A stretch of 22,131 nucleotides of DNA from Dehalococcoidia bacterium (GTDB taxonomy: Bacteria; Chloroflexota; Dehalococcoidia; Lucifugimonadales; Lucifugimonadaceae). The notes below the pieces were generated by a model. It had not been told where the DNA came from and ran no database searches. It worked only from the letters and a program-made list of their open reading frames with translations. Shown one piece after another: positions 1-8,835 of this stretch. Location: the NCBI GenBank assembly GCA_012270805.1, contig JAAXHR010000289.1:1-22131 (forward strand), given 5' to 3'. Positions within the stretch are counted from its first letter, which is position 1. Every line of letters starts with the position of its first letter. The position numbers and the translations under genes are program-made.

Positions 1-133
1 GCGGGACTTTTGCCACGGGCTGCTAAGGAACGAGGGTGTTGCATATCGAATGTCGTCCACAGCCGCAACGACCCTTTGTCGATGTGCTCTGTAATCGCGA
101 CAAATATCAATTCAAATCAAGGGGATACTGGTC

Positions 134-3100
134 ATGGTTCAACTGCTGCGTAGCATTCTGCTGGGGGTCGTCACCTCTCTTGTAGCGCAAGCTGCATATT
201 CTCAAATCGACATCAACCTGTTTGCAGGACTGAAGGCTCGCAGCATCGGTCCCGCCACGGACAGTGGTCGCGTGACCTCTATCGATGTCGTGGAAACCGA
301 TACAAACACGATTTACATCGGTGCGGCGGATGGCGGCGTATGGAAATCCGTCAACGCCGGGCTCAATTGGGAGCCGATATTTGACCAGCAGGCGATTGGG
401 TCCATCGGCGCCATTGCCGTAAATCAGCGCGATCCGAATATCGTCTGGGTCGGCACGGGTGAGAGCAATGTGCGCAACTCCGTCTCTGTCGGTGGTGGCG
501 TGTTCAAGTCGACAGACGCCGGAACGACCTGGAGGATGGTCGGTCTTGAGGATTCCCAACATACGACCCGCATTGCGCTTCATCCCGCCAATCCGGACGT
601 GGCCTACGTGGCGGCACTTGGAAAACTCTGGGGGCCCAGCACTGAACGCGGCATTTTCAGAACCGTCGATGGCGGTGAGACCTGGGAAAGAATTCTGTAC
701 ATCGATGAGAACACCGGCGGTGGAGACATCGTCGTGGACAGGACGAACCCGAACAAACTGTATGCCGCGATGTGGCAGGTTCGACGCCAGCCGTGGTTTT
801 TTGAGTCGGGCGGGCCCAGTTCAGGCATGTACATCAGCCACGACGGCGGTGAATCCTGGGAGCAAAAGACCGTGGAAGACGGTCTTCCCGCCGGCAACCT
901 GGGACGAATTACATTCACCGCTTTCCGCGGCGATTCGAACATCATTTATGCGTTTGTCGAAGCCACCGAGAGTGCTATCCTGCGATCCGACGACGGCGGT
1001 CAGAGCTGGATCACAGTGAATCAGGACTACGATGTTGCGCGTCGGCCGTTCTATTTTGGCGAAATTCTTGTCGATCCCGTTGACCCTGACCGGGTCTACA
1101 ACCTGAATACCCTGATCCACCTTTCTGTCGACAGCGGCAGGACGTTTGAGCCATGGCAGGGTATCAATGCAATTCATGTCGATCACCACGCCATGTGGAT
1201 CAATCCGCATGATTCGCGCCATGTCATTTCCGGTAACGACGGTGGCATCGGGATCTCACGAGATCAGGGCAATACCTGGCGTTACGTACGCAACCTGCCG
1301 CTCTCCCAGTACTACCACGTGGCCGTCGACGATGACGACCCGTACAACATTTACGGTGGACTGCAGGACAACAGTTCACAACGCGGGCCATCGGAGGTGT
1401 GGGAGAACGGCGGCATACGAAATTTCCACTGGCAGAACATCGGGATCAGCGATGGCTTCGACACGATTCCCGACCCCCGCGACAGCATGACCGGTTACAC
1501 ACTGGGCGAACAGGGGTACCTGTACCGTTGGGACATGCACACGGGGGAGAAAATGCACCTGCAACCCGTGCATCCTGATCCGGATGTAAGGCTTCGCTTC
1601 AACTGGAATACCGGGTTTGAACTGGATCCGTTTGATCCGGATACGCTCTACATCGGCAGCCAGTTCGTGCACAAGTCGACGGATCGCGGCAACAGTTTCA
1701 CCCTGATCAGTGGTGACATGACCACGAACAATCCCGAGTGGCAACGACAGGACTTCAGTGGTGGCGTAATACTCGATGCGACCGGCGCCGAGAATTTCAC
1801 GACCATTCTTTCCATTGCAGCGAGCTCGGTCAGGCAGGGGGTCATTTGGGTGGGGACCGATGACGGTAACGTTCATGTGACCGAAGACGGTGGCGAGACC
1901 TGGTCGAGTGTAGGAGGAAACGTCGGGGGGGTTCCCGATTATTCGTCGATACCCCATATCGAACCGTCCCCGCACGATGCGTCGGTCGCCCATATCGTGT
2001 TCGACAATCATCGCCGTGCAGATCTGACGACATACGTGTATCGGGTCGAGGACTACGGGAGACGATGGACAAGCCTTGGCGGTGAAACTCTTCGCGGGCA
2101 TGCCTACAGTATCAGGCAGGATCCGGTAGATCCCGATCTGCTGTTTCTCGGTACCGGTTTTGGCCTGTACGTTACGCTGGACGGCGGCGAAAGCTGGTTC
2201 AAGTGGACCATGGGCGTTCCGACTTCCTCTGTCCGGGACATTGCGATCCAGGCACGCGAAAGTGATCTGGTCGTTGCCACCCATGGCCGCGGCATATTCG
2301 TCATAGACGATTACAGTGCGCTGCGTAACCTCTCGGAAGACGATTTTTCCGGACCCATGAAGCTCCTGTCCGTGACTGACGGCCAGCAGTATCGGGTAGC
2401 GCAGTCACCGTCGACCGGCTATGCGGGATCCGGGGAATTTCGGGCACCGAACGAACCGTACGGGGCGATGATTACTTTCCTGTTGTCCGCGTCGGAATTA
2501 CCCGGTGCCGATACAGAAACGCGTACGTCTTCGGAAGAGGACGGAGCCGATGACAACTTCGTTGCGACAGTCAGTATCAGCAATGCCGAAGGCGAAACGA
2601 TCCGAACGTTTTCGGCGGATGTGCATCAGGGCATTAACCGCCTGGTATGGGATATGCGCCATGACAATTTCCGCATGTATCCAAGCGAGACGCAACCAAA
2701 AGCGCTGCCGGGACCTGCGCCCTATCCGTCGGTGAATGCACTGCCCGGCAACTATGGTTTCACCGTTTCATACGAGGGCCAGGCAATTCAGGGATCAATG
2801 AACGTACTGGCGGATCCACGCTTCGAAATTTCCGATGAGGATCGTCAGGCCCACGTTGACGCCGTCTTGGAGATCGCCGGACTGAAGGAGAGAAACGTGA
2901 TCGCCATCGAACGCATTCTGGATGCGCGCCAGGAATTGGAAAATATCCTCGCGCTGGCCATGCAGCGCGATGAGGCCGCCGACATTCCGGAAGGTGGCGC
3001 ACATGACGCGTTATCGGAGCTTGCCAACGAAATGAATCAGGCACTGGACGATGTCGAGTACCTGCTCTGGAGCAGGCCGGGCACCGTCTGGCAGACGTCG

Positions 3101-3319
3101 CCAACGCACCACCTGACCTTTTACAAGATCAACAAGGTACTGACTCAATTAACCAGTCATTGGGGTCGGCCGACCCAGGGCAACCTTAGGAACATCAGAT
3201 TCGCCGAAATCGCGATGGAGGAAGCCGAGCAGGAAGTCGAGCGTGTCATGGCAAATGAAGTGACCGTTTTCCGAAACAGGGCGGCAGAACTGGGCCTGGG
3301 CGCGCAGCCAACGCAATAA
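134..3319 (+). CDS. Exported VPS10/sortilin-type beta-propeller protein (BNR/Asp-box repeats)
   Basis: This 1061-aa protein has an N-terminal signal peptide (hydrophobic residues about 5-20, likely cleavage near AYSQ-I). The opening segment GLKARSIGPATDSGRV (about 32-47) followed by GGVWKS..G..W is typical of large exported bacterial proteins annotated as VPS10-domain or glycosyl-hydrolase-like. I count about eleven Asp-box motifs (S-x-D-x-G-x-T/S-W or close variants), for example KSTDAGTTW, RTVDGGETW, VTEDGGETW and VTLDGGESW, which is what a multi-bladed beta-propeller gives. After about residue 730 come a FlgD-like beta segment (GINRLVWDMRHD) and a helical C-terminal tail. AGGGGA lies about 9 nt before the ATG. 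It converges on the peptidase operon, and exported propellers of this kind often sit beside secreted peptidases. A binding or scaffold role is likely; no hydrolytic active site is evident. Confidence 0.9.
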   Translation: MVQLLRSILLGVVTSLVAQAAYSQIDINLFAGLKARSIGPATDSGRVTSIDVVETDTNTIYIGAADGGVWKSVNAGLNWEPIFDQQAIGSIGAIAVNQRDPNIVWVGTGESNVRNSVSVGGGVFKSTDAGTTWRMVGLEDSQHTTRIALHPANPDVAYVAALGKLWGPSTERGIFRTVDGGETWERILYIDENTGGGDIVVDRTNPNKLYAAMWQVRRQPWFFESGGPSSGMYISHDGGESWEQKTVEDGLPAGNLGRITFTAFRGDSNIIYAFVEATESAILRSDDGGQSWITVNQDYDVARRPFYFGEILVDPVDPDRVYNLNTLIHLSVDSGRTFEPWQGINAIHVDHHAMWINPHDSRHVISGNDGGIGISRDQGNTWRYVRNLPLSQYYHVAVDDDDPYNIYGGLQDNSSQRGPSEVWENGGIRNFHWQNIGISDGFDTIPDPRDSMTGYTLGEQGYLYRWDMHTGEKMHLQPVHPDPDVRLRFNWNTGFELDPFDPDTLYIGSQFVHKSTDRGNSFTLISGDMTTNNPEWQRQDFSGGVILDATGAENFTTILSIAASSVRQGVIWVGTDDGNVHVTEDGGETWSSVGGNVGGVPDYSSIPHIEPSPHDASVAHIVFDNHRRADLTTYVYRVEDYGRRWTSLGGETLRGHAYSIRQDPVDPDLLFLGTGFGLYVTLDGGESWFKWTMGVPTSSVRDIAIQARESDLVVATHGRGIFVIDDYSALRNLSEDDFSGPMKLLSVTDGQQYRVAQSPSTGYAGSGEFRAPNEPYGAMITFLLSASELPGADTETRTSSEEDGADDNFVATVSISNAEGETIRTFSADVHQGINRLVWDMRHDNFRMYPSETQPKALPGPAPYPSVNALPGNYGFTVSYEGQAIQGSMNVLADPRFEISDEDRQAHVDAVLEIAGLKERNVIAIERILDARQELENILALAMQRDEAADIPEGGAHDALSELANEMNQALDDVEYLLWSRPGTVWQTSPTHHLTFYKINKVLTQLTSHWGRPTQGNLRNIRFAEIAMEEAEQEVERVMANEVTVFRNRAAELGLGAQPTQ

Positions 3320-3425
3320 CCTGTTGTCGCACGCAAGCTCTTTCCATCCGACAATAGCGTATCGGTTGCCAGGAACGCTGGCTGTGAGGAGTTCTGTGTC
3401 GCGCCTAAATCTTTGGCTGGAGCGA

Positions 3426-4889
3426 TCAGGGACCGGACGCCAGGCCACCCGTAGTCTGGATCAGTATCAGTTCCTCCTGGCGGGGAATCAGCCACTCCAC
3501 GGTTTGCGCGCCTTGTCTCGCGTTCTCCTCGAAACGTGAATACCAGGTCCGGCCGTCCCATTCGGGAATCGGCGTGCTCAGGTGAAACTCCACCGCGACG
3601 AACTCCCCTTCCACCAGTGGAAATCGCACCCGCTCGCCATAGGCGAAGGGCAGGTCTTCCGCAACGCGGGCACCGATGTCATGGGAATTGTTGCCCACCG
3701 AGTGCCCGTAGACGCCGATCTCCAGTTGCGTATCGGTCGCCGCGACGCCACCCGCATCCGGTCCGGCAACCCGATATCCGCGCGCCTCGGCTTGCTCGAC
3801 GATGGCCGCCCAGACCTCGTGTCCCAGCCGTCCCGGCACCATTTCCTCGATGTAGACATCGGCCATCTCGAGCGTCGTTTGCCAGGCGTCTCGAATACTG
3901 GCGGGTGGTTCCGTCTCCCCGGGTCTCAAGACGTAGGCGGTTCGCTTGAAGTCCGTCTCGTAACCCAGGTACCTGAGCCCGCTATCGATGCCGACGATGT
4001 CGCCCGGTTCGATGGGATGGTCGCTTGCAAGGGGCAACTGCTCGCCCTCACGCACGATGCGCGCGACGTTCGAACCGCTGGCGCCCGTTTCGAGCCTGAC
4101 TTCACGTGAACGTTGCTCCATCCACCAAAAGAGATCTGCAGCCGTAGTTTGTCCGGGCTCGACCATTGCGTACCCTTCTGTCATCCACCGGTGAGTCCAC
4201 TCCACGAGATCGGTGAAGACTTCGGTTTCCTCAGGCACTTTCGACAGCCGAAAGTCACGGACAAGCAGTTCTGCGGAGACAAAACGATCGGCGTATTCAG
4301 GGCCGAGAGCGTCTTCGAGGAAGTCGCGAAGCCCCGCCGTCAGGCCGTCCGCCTCCGGCAGCGTGCTGGATTGATTGATCCCGATCGTCTGAGGCTGACG
4401 TTCGTGCACGATGTCGCGAATAATGGGAGTGAGCCCCTCCGGGCTGTATCCATAATAGGTCAGCGTATCGTAGACATGGGGCGGGATCGCGGTGGAAGGT
4501 TCTTCGTGAGACCCGACGAATGTCTTTTCGACGCCTTCCTCTCCACGGTCAAAGAAAATGTATGCGCCCCGAACGCCGGAATAGCGGCCACCCACTTCGT
4601 CATGTAATGGATCTTCGTTGTTCTCCCGATCGATGACGATCCACATGTCGATACCGTGCGTCCGCATGGCGACCGGCAAGACCTCGTTGAGCTTTCTTTG
4701 CACGATGGTTCGCTTGATCTCCATCTGTGACCGCATGTCAGGCACGCCATAGTCATCCGACACGGGCGCCGAATCGATGGCCGCTGTCCCATTGTCGATG
4801 GCCGTGTCGGTGTCGGTGACGGTGTCGCAGCCGAGTATCAAGGCGGTACAAAAAACGATGATAGCGATATTCAAATACTTGATGTGCAT
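3426..4889 (-). CDS. M24 (aminopeptidase P-like) metallopeptidase, lipoprotein
   Basis: This protein has 487 aa from the ATG at 4889. I prefer that start over an upstream in-frame TTG at 4916 because AAGGA sits 9 nt before the ATG and the product then begins with a clean lipoprotein signal (MHIKYLNI..ALILGC, lipid-modified Cys at residue 21). The N-terminal half is creatinase-N-like (PVAMRTHGIDMWIV); the C-terminal half is a pita-bread M24 domain. All five metal ligands can be placed: Asp302 (GIDSG), Asp313 (TDFKR), His396 (YGHSVGN), Glu434 (VAVEF) and Glu465 (TVEW). It is therefore likely an active, membrane-anchored, dinuclear-metal aminopeptidase cleaving X-Pro or similar bonds in the periplasm. 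It is the last gene of the M28-M14-M24 operon, 49 nt after the M14 stop, and has two diverged relatives further along the window. Confidence 0.88.
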   Translation of the reverse strand: MHIKYLNIAIIVFCTALILGCDTVTDTDTAIDNGTAAIDSAPVSDDYGVPDMRSQMEIKRTIVQRKLNEVLPVAMRTHGIDMWIVIDRENNEDPLHDEVGGRYSGVRGAYIFFDRGEEGVEKTFVGSHEEPSTAIPPHVYDTLTYYGYSPEGLTPIIRDIVHERQPQTIGINQSSTLPEADGLTAGLRDFLEDALGPEYADRFVSAELLVRDFRLSKVPEETEVFTDLVEWTHRWMTEGYAMVEPGQTTAADLFWWMEQRSREVRLETGASGSNVARIVREGEQLPLASDHPIEPGDIVGIDSGLRYLGYETDFKRTAYVLRPGETEPPASIRDAWQTTLEMADVYIEEMVPGRLGHEVWAAIVEQAEARGYRVAGPDAGGVAATDTQLEIGVYGHSVGNNSHDIGARVAEDLPFAYGERVRFPLVEGEFVAVEFHLSTPIPEWDGRTWYSRFEENARQGAQTVEWLIPRQEELILIQTTGGLASGP

Positions 4890-4898
4890 TTCAATTTG

Positions 4899-4903
4899 TC
4901 CTT
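4899..4903 (-). promoter_or_regulatory. Ribosome binding site of the M24 lipoprotein gene
   Basis: AAGGA lies 9 nt upstream of the ATG at 4889. It decides that start against the longer TTG frame and thereby exposes the lipoprotein signal at the N terminus. Confidence 0.6.
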
Positions 4904-4938
4904 GCAAACCAAACAAGATTTCGATTCATTTCAGCAAC

Positions 4939-6789
4939 TTACCGGTCAATGGTAATTGACGTATCGTCCCGGCCTGCCTTGTATGCCCACGCTTCGAGTG
5001 AGACGGTAATCGGCCCCTCTCCCTCGGGTTCCACGATCCATTCAACCGTCTTTTTCGACTCGTCCGCCCCCTTCCCCCATCGCGCAACGTAGGCGAGCGT
5101 TCCAAGAATATGGCCGACATTCCTGGACGCACGTTCACCCTCCGCGAGCATTCCATTCGACACCGAAAGTGTCGCGACAATCGGATAGTCACGTCGAATT
5201 TCCAATGCGCGTCTGGCGACGTAGGTAGACAGGAATCCCTCGTTCTGAAGGGTGGCCGTGATCCGGTAACGCGTATCGTCGAGCTGCTCTGACTCCAGGG
5301 CTCTGATTCGAAGCAGCGGAGACAGTCCGGCCAAATGCATCACCCAGTCATATTGAATCCTCAGCACCGTCTCCAGAGCGTCTCCATATCCAGGCGGCAT
5401 GCCTTTTTCACCGCCAATCTCGACCTGACCGAGCACAGGATGATCGTAGGGTGTCCAATCCTTGTAGAACCTGCCGTCCATCTCTTCATCATTCCACCTG
5501 AGAATCTCGTGCCAGGTTACATAGCCATCGCCGTTGTAATCCCTTTGGCGTGCTTCGAGTTCGGGCGTGACGACATGGATTCCGAGATGTTCATAGGCCC
5601 AGTCAGTCACGAAGCCATGCCACGTATCGCCGTACATTGAGGACATGAGACTCGGATTGTCGTAGTTGTTGTGGATGATGTTGCCGCCACTGATCGCACC
5701 GTAGATGAACCCGATGCGTCTGTAGAAGTCATTGTCCTCCTGCAGCATATCGGTATAGGGCTTGTTCATCGGCGGGCGTACGATATAGTTCCTCGGCGCC
5801 CCGCCGGAGTGCGCGTTGTAATAGAAAAAGATGTTTCTGTGGGTCGTGGTGACAAACTCCGCAACGGCTCGGACCTCCGGCACGGAAAACGGGTACGCGC
5901 CGGCGCCCTGCTCGCTTGCCCGCCAGTCAAACGACCAGTTTCTGTTGAAGTTACCTGCCTCGCGAAGAACGTTGACTTCCGGTTCTTCAAAGCTCTGACC
6001 CTCGACATAGATGCTGTAGCGCTGATCGCGCGGCACACCTGGATCATCAAATGGCTCCGTGATATCCGTGCGCGGCGTCCAGCCGATGTTGGGTGCGGAA
6101 TTTCGCCAGTAGAAGTCTTCCTCGAGACTCGTGGATATGTAGTGCCACCGACCCCCTTCCTTGTGTCTGACCTCAAGCATCAGGCGCGGGTCGATCGGAC
6201 TGGGATAAAACTGCCCGTCCGGGTCCCTGACGCGCATTTGAGTGACATAGCCGTCGCCATCCAGATCCTCACCTTCGTGCTGGTCCGGATCATGGCCGGG
6301 CCATGCAGGGTGCCTGGACATCATTCGATCACCGCCCTCGATATCCATGATGGGCATGATGTAGAACGTTCGTGTATCCAGCAGATTCGTGGTCAATGGA
6401 TCTTCGCCATAGCTTGCAAGCATGCGTTCAATGAAATAGTGGGGAATCCTGCGAGTCGTCAGCTCACCCATGTGCATGTTGCCGTCGATCCAGAGCGCCG
6501 GCTTGTCATCGCCCGGACCGGTCGCCTTGTTGGTTATTTCAATAACCCACAGGTCGCGGCCCGCGCTGCTCTGACCGATATTGTGCAACTCCGCGAGCTC
6601 TGGATAGCGGTCGGCCAGCACTCTGAGCCGCTCGACGATCTCCTCGTAAAGAGGATACGGCCATCGCTCAAAGTCAAACTCGACGCCGTCGGGAACCGGC
6701 GAAAGCTGAGGCCTCGGACTGATCATTTGCGCCGAAGAGATCTGACAAACGGCCGCAATGGCGCAGACTATCGGAATTGAAAGCCGCAT
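4939..6789 (-). CDS. Exported M14 zinc carboxypeptidase with EF-hand-like loops
   Basis: This protein has 616 aa from the ATG at 6789. AGGGGGT precedes that ATG by 7 nt and the product then starts with a signal peptide (MRLSIPIVCAIAAVCQISSAQ), so the upstream GTG frame opening at 6900 is not used here. M14 hallmarks are present: His106 and Glu109 (NMHMGE), Arg283 (FNRNW, substrate-binding), His327 (YNAHSGG) and a probable catalytic Glu410 (VVTPELEAR). Two insertions look like calcium loops: DLDGDGYVT near residue 175, and a near-canonical EF-hand loop at about 417-428 (DYNGDGYVTWHE). The last 180 residues form a beta-rich accessory domain. It should remove C-terminal residues from peptides outside the cytoplasm, complementing the M28 and M24 products of the same operon. 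Confidence 0.92.
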   Translation of the reverse strand: MRLSIPIVCAIAAVCQISSAQMISPRPQLSPVPDGVEFDFERWPYPLYEEIVERLRVLADRYPELAELHNIGQSSAGRDLWVIEITNKATGPGDDKPALWIDGNMHMGELTTRRIPHYFIERMLASYGEDPLTTNLLDTRTFYIMPIMDIEGGDRMMSRHPAWPGHDPDQHEGEDLDGDGYVTQMRVRDPDGQFYPSPIDPRLMLEVRHKEGGRWHYISTSLEEDFYWRNSAPNIGWTPRTDITEPFDDPGVPRDQRYSIYVEGQSFEEPEVNVLREAGNFNRNWSFDWRASEQGAGAYPFSVPEVRAVAEFVTTTHRNIFFYYNAHSGGAPRNYIVRPPMNKPYTDMLQEDNDFYRRIGFIYGAISGGNIIHNNYDNPSLMSSMYGDTWHGFVTDWAYEHLGIHVVTPELEARQRDYNGDGYVTWHEILRWNDEEMDGRFYKDWTPYDHPVLGQVEIGGEKGMPPGYGDALETVLRIQYDWVMHLAGLSPLLRIRALESEQLDDTRYRITATLQNEGFLSTYVARRALEIRRDYPIVATLSVSNGMLAEGERASRNVGHILGTLAYVARWGKGADESKKTVEWIVEPEGEGPITVSLEAWAYKAGRDDTSITIDR

Positions 6790-6796
6790 GGTTGAT

Positions 6797-6803
6797 ACCC
6801 CCT
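6797..6803 (-). promoter_or_regulatory. Ribosome binding site of the M14 gene
   Basis: AGGGGGT lies 7 nt before the ATG at 6789, fixing the start of the M14 carboxypeptidase and placing the signal peptide at the N terminus. Confidence 0.65.
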
Positions 6804-6893
6804 GGTTCTTGGTTTGGTGGTGTGTGGCTGACTGATTTTCTACATGTACTGTCGCAATTGTCCCTGTTCGAGAAGCCGGTACCTGTAATTCAT

Positions 6894-8429
6894 CTACCAC
6901 GGCGCCGGTGCAAATCGCGGTAATCGTTCATCGCGCATTGCCGCGTGATATACAAATGTTGCGAGAATGACCGTATTCGCCATGAGATCTTCCGCTACTA
7001 GACGGTCGAACGCGTCCATATTGGAATGGTATTGACGAGTATCCATTCTGTCCTGCACGAAATAGAAGCTTGGCAACCCGACTTCCTCATAGGCTTCATG
7101 TTGCATTCCGGTCGCGAAAAGATGGTTCATACCGATATTTCGGAGGGGTTTCATCCACTCCGTGAATATCGCTCGCAGGCTTTCGTTGCCCTGGATGGGA
7201 ACCCCTCTAATTCTGCCGTTGCCCTGATCGAGATTGAAGTACGCCGATAAATTCTCGTAGTCCTCTTTGTATTCCTGCGTGTCCGGGTCGGCGAAATTGC
7301 TGGCGACGTGACTCTTGTTGCCGAATACGCCCATTTCATGCCCGCCCCACAATCCGATCCGGACGGTTCGTCTGGGCGCAAGTCCCAATTTCTTGAAAAT
7401 CCGCGCCACTTCCATGCAGGCGACGACCCCGGCAGCATCGTCCGCAGCGCCTCCTCCTGCGGGGTTCGCCTGGAGATGTGCTCCGAATACTACGATCTCG
7501 TGAGCCAGATCGGTGCCGGGGATTTCGGCAACAACATTGTAGTCGTTCAGGTCATCGTCATTGAATGAAACCCTGAGTTCTACTTCGATCTCGACAGGAA
7601 TATCTTTCTCTAGAATCCGCAGGACGCGGTTGTAGTGTTCGGTCGCCATGACCAACTCGACCGGACGAAGGGGCGCATTCAGCTCCCACAAGCGATTGTC
7701 CAATGTATATCGGGTGTTTTCGACGGCAACTGTCCCAAAATCGTTTCGACCATCCGTCCGCACCAGAACGTTCGCACCTTGATCGTAAACAAAGTCCACG
7801 ATTTGTTGCTGCGGTATCTTGCCCTCGCGGGGGTGTATTCGCGCGACTCTCTCAGCTTGAGGACCCACGGGTATTGCCGCCATTTCATTCAACTGCTCTG
7901 TCGAATATCTCGTTGCCGGGGCTTCATATAGCGGGGTCAATTGCCGCATCGGAGATGTGAATATCACCGCGTTGTTCAATTGATCCCTGTAGGGTTCCAG
8001 ATCCTCCTCGGTAATGATTTCATCGAAGTTCATGAAAACGGCTGGTCCCTGGATCTTGCCGTCGGTACCGGAGGACCAGGTTGCGGGATACGCAATGATG
8101 GGCATGTATTGGGGCGACATCATGTGCACGGAGACGTATTCGTTCACGTAGCCGACGCCGAATTCATAGGGTTCCAGTCTTGCATTCGTGAGTCCGTAGC
8201 CCCGCAGGCGTTCGGCAGCCCATTCCGCGGCCGCAATGTATCCGGGTGACTTGGTGTTTCGCGGCGCGAATACATCGACCAGCCAGCTTGCGTTCTCCAT
8301 GACTTCAGAGTTCTCGAACGCTTCATCCATGATTCGGTCCACCACATCCCAGTGGACCGGTTCCTGCGCATGGATGGACAATGCCATGCAAGGAAGCAAT
8401 GCAAGAGCAGCCATTTGTTTAGTTTTCAT
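6894..8429 (-). CDS. Exported M28-family metallopeptidase
   Basis: This protein has 511 aa from the ATG at 8429, with AAGGTG about 5 nt upstream and a signal peptide ending SIHA-Q. The region before the catalytic domain (about 90-300) resembles the PA-like insert of M28 enzymes. Catalytic-domain landmarks are His318 (FGAHLQ), Asp330 (GAADDAAG), a zinc-ligand Glu365 in WGGHEMG, Asp401 (FNLDQG) and His468 (QYHSNMD). The family normally has Glu-Glu in the third motif (WGxEE); here the first position, which supplies the general base, is His364. The CAT codon is read directly from the sequence. The metal site looks intact, so the protein should bind zinc, but catalysis may be altered. It is the first gene of the operon; the M14 start follows about 100 nt after its stop. 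Confidence 0.88.
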   Translation of the reverse strand: MKTKQMAALALLPCMALSIHAQEPVHWDVVDRIMDEAFENSEVMENASWLVDVFAPRNTKSPGYIAAAEWAAERLRGYGLTNARLEPYEFGVGYVNEYVSVHMMSPQYMPIIAYPATWSSGTDGKIQGPAVFMNFDEIITEEDLEPYRDQLNNAVIFTSPMRQLTPLYEAPATRYSTEQLNEMAAIPVGPQAERVARIHPREGKIPQQQIVDFVYDQGANVLVRTDGRNDFGTVAVENTRYTLDNRLWELNAPLRPVELVMATEHYNRVLRILEKDIPVEIEVELRVSFNDDDLNDYNVVAEIPGTDLAHEIVVFGAHLQANPAGGGAADDAAGVVACMEVARIFKKLGLAPRRTVRIGLWGGHEMGVFGNKSHVASNFADPDTQEYKEDYENLSAYFNLDQGNGRIRGVPIQGNESLRAIFTEWMKPLRNIGMNHLFATGMQHEAYEEVGLPSFYFVQDRMDTRQYHSNMDAFDRLVAEDLMANTVILATFVYHAAMRDERLPRFAPAPW

Positions 8430-8444
8430 AAGATCACCTTGGCA

Positions 8445-8461
8445 GGAAATCCAGGATTTCC
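8445..8461. promoter_or_regulatory. Perfect palindrome upstream of the peptidase operon (candidate operator)
   Basis: GGAAATCC-A-GGATTTCC is an exact 8+1+8 inverted repeat starting 16 bp upstream of the M28 ATG. It overlaps a direct repeat, TTCCGGCA, at 8458-8465 and 8472-8479 (14-bp period). Position and symmetry fit a dimeric regulator site in the 5' leader. No matching regulator gene is in the window, so the operator role is inference. Confidence 0.4.
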
Positions 8462-8682
8462 GGCAGACTTGTTCCGGCAAGACATCGCGCCCCTATTTTA
8501 CATCCTAACGGGTAACTAAGCTATTGTTTTGATAGCATATTTTCCAACATTTGCCTGATTTCTCGATCATGCTGCGACGGTGTCGACCCAGAGCATCTGA
8601 CCACCGTCCAATGCGTCTCGAAATACCAAAGGATCGGCGGGGCATATTCCATGCGTCGGTGAACCTGACCCCGAAAACCCGA

Positions 8683-8835
8683 CTAGAACAGAGTGTAGAT
8701 GAAGGGTCCTACAGCGGTACCCTGTACGAGAATGAGGAACGCCCCCAACAGCACCAATACGATCACAATGGGCAGCAGCCAGATTTTCTTGCGAACCCGC
8801 ACGAACAACCAAAGATCTGCCAATAGTTCCCACAT
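8683..8835 (-). CDS. 50-aa membrane peptide, DUF5989 / SxtK type
   Basis: This very short gene encodes 50 aa. It starts MWELLADLWLFVRVRKKIWL, continues with one strongly hydrophobic helix (about residues 19-37, LPIVIVLVLLGAFLILVQG) and ends AVGPFIYTLF. I recognise this as the DUF5989 pattern found next to SxtJ-type proteins and carbamoyltransferases; from memory, saxitoxin-cluster SxtK is a protein of about this size in the same position. The ATG overlaps the preceding TGA by one base (TGATG), and GGAAAGG lies about 8 nt upstream inside the preceding gene, so translation is probably coupled. The basic stretch RVRKK before the helix suggests an N-in topology. The biochemical role is unknown. 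It may be a small subunit of a membrane complex with the SxtJ-type protein. Confidence 0.88.
   Translation of the reverse strand: MWELLADLWLFVRVRKKIWLLPIVIVLVLLGAFLILVQGTAVGPFIYTLF

Noticed and set aside
1..133. A promoter for the VPS10-type gene
   Set aside because: A TTGTCG at 76-81 has no reasonable -10 box at 16-18 bp, so nothing better than a weak AT-rich stretch can be pointed to.
1376..2284. A 302-codon open frame on the minus strand
   Set aside because: It lies opposite the VPS10-type protein, whose Asp-box repeats run through this stretch. The minus-strand frame is a composition shadow.
3368..3382. GCCAG-GAACG-CTGGC hairpin between the convergent VPS10 and M24 genes
   Set aside because: The stem has only five pairs and no T-tract on either side, so an intrinsic terminator cannot be supported.
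5671..6780. A 369-codon open frame on the plus strand
   Set aside because: It is antisense to the M14 carboxypeptidase, which has clear motifs, a signal peptide and a ribosome binding site. The plus-strand product shows no recognisable family features.
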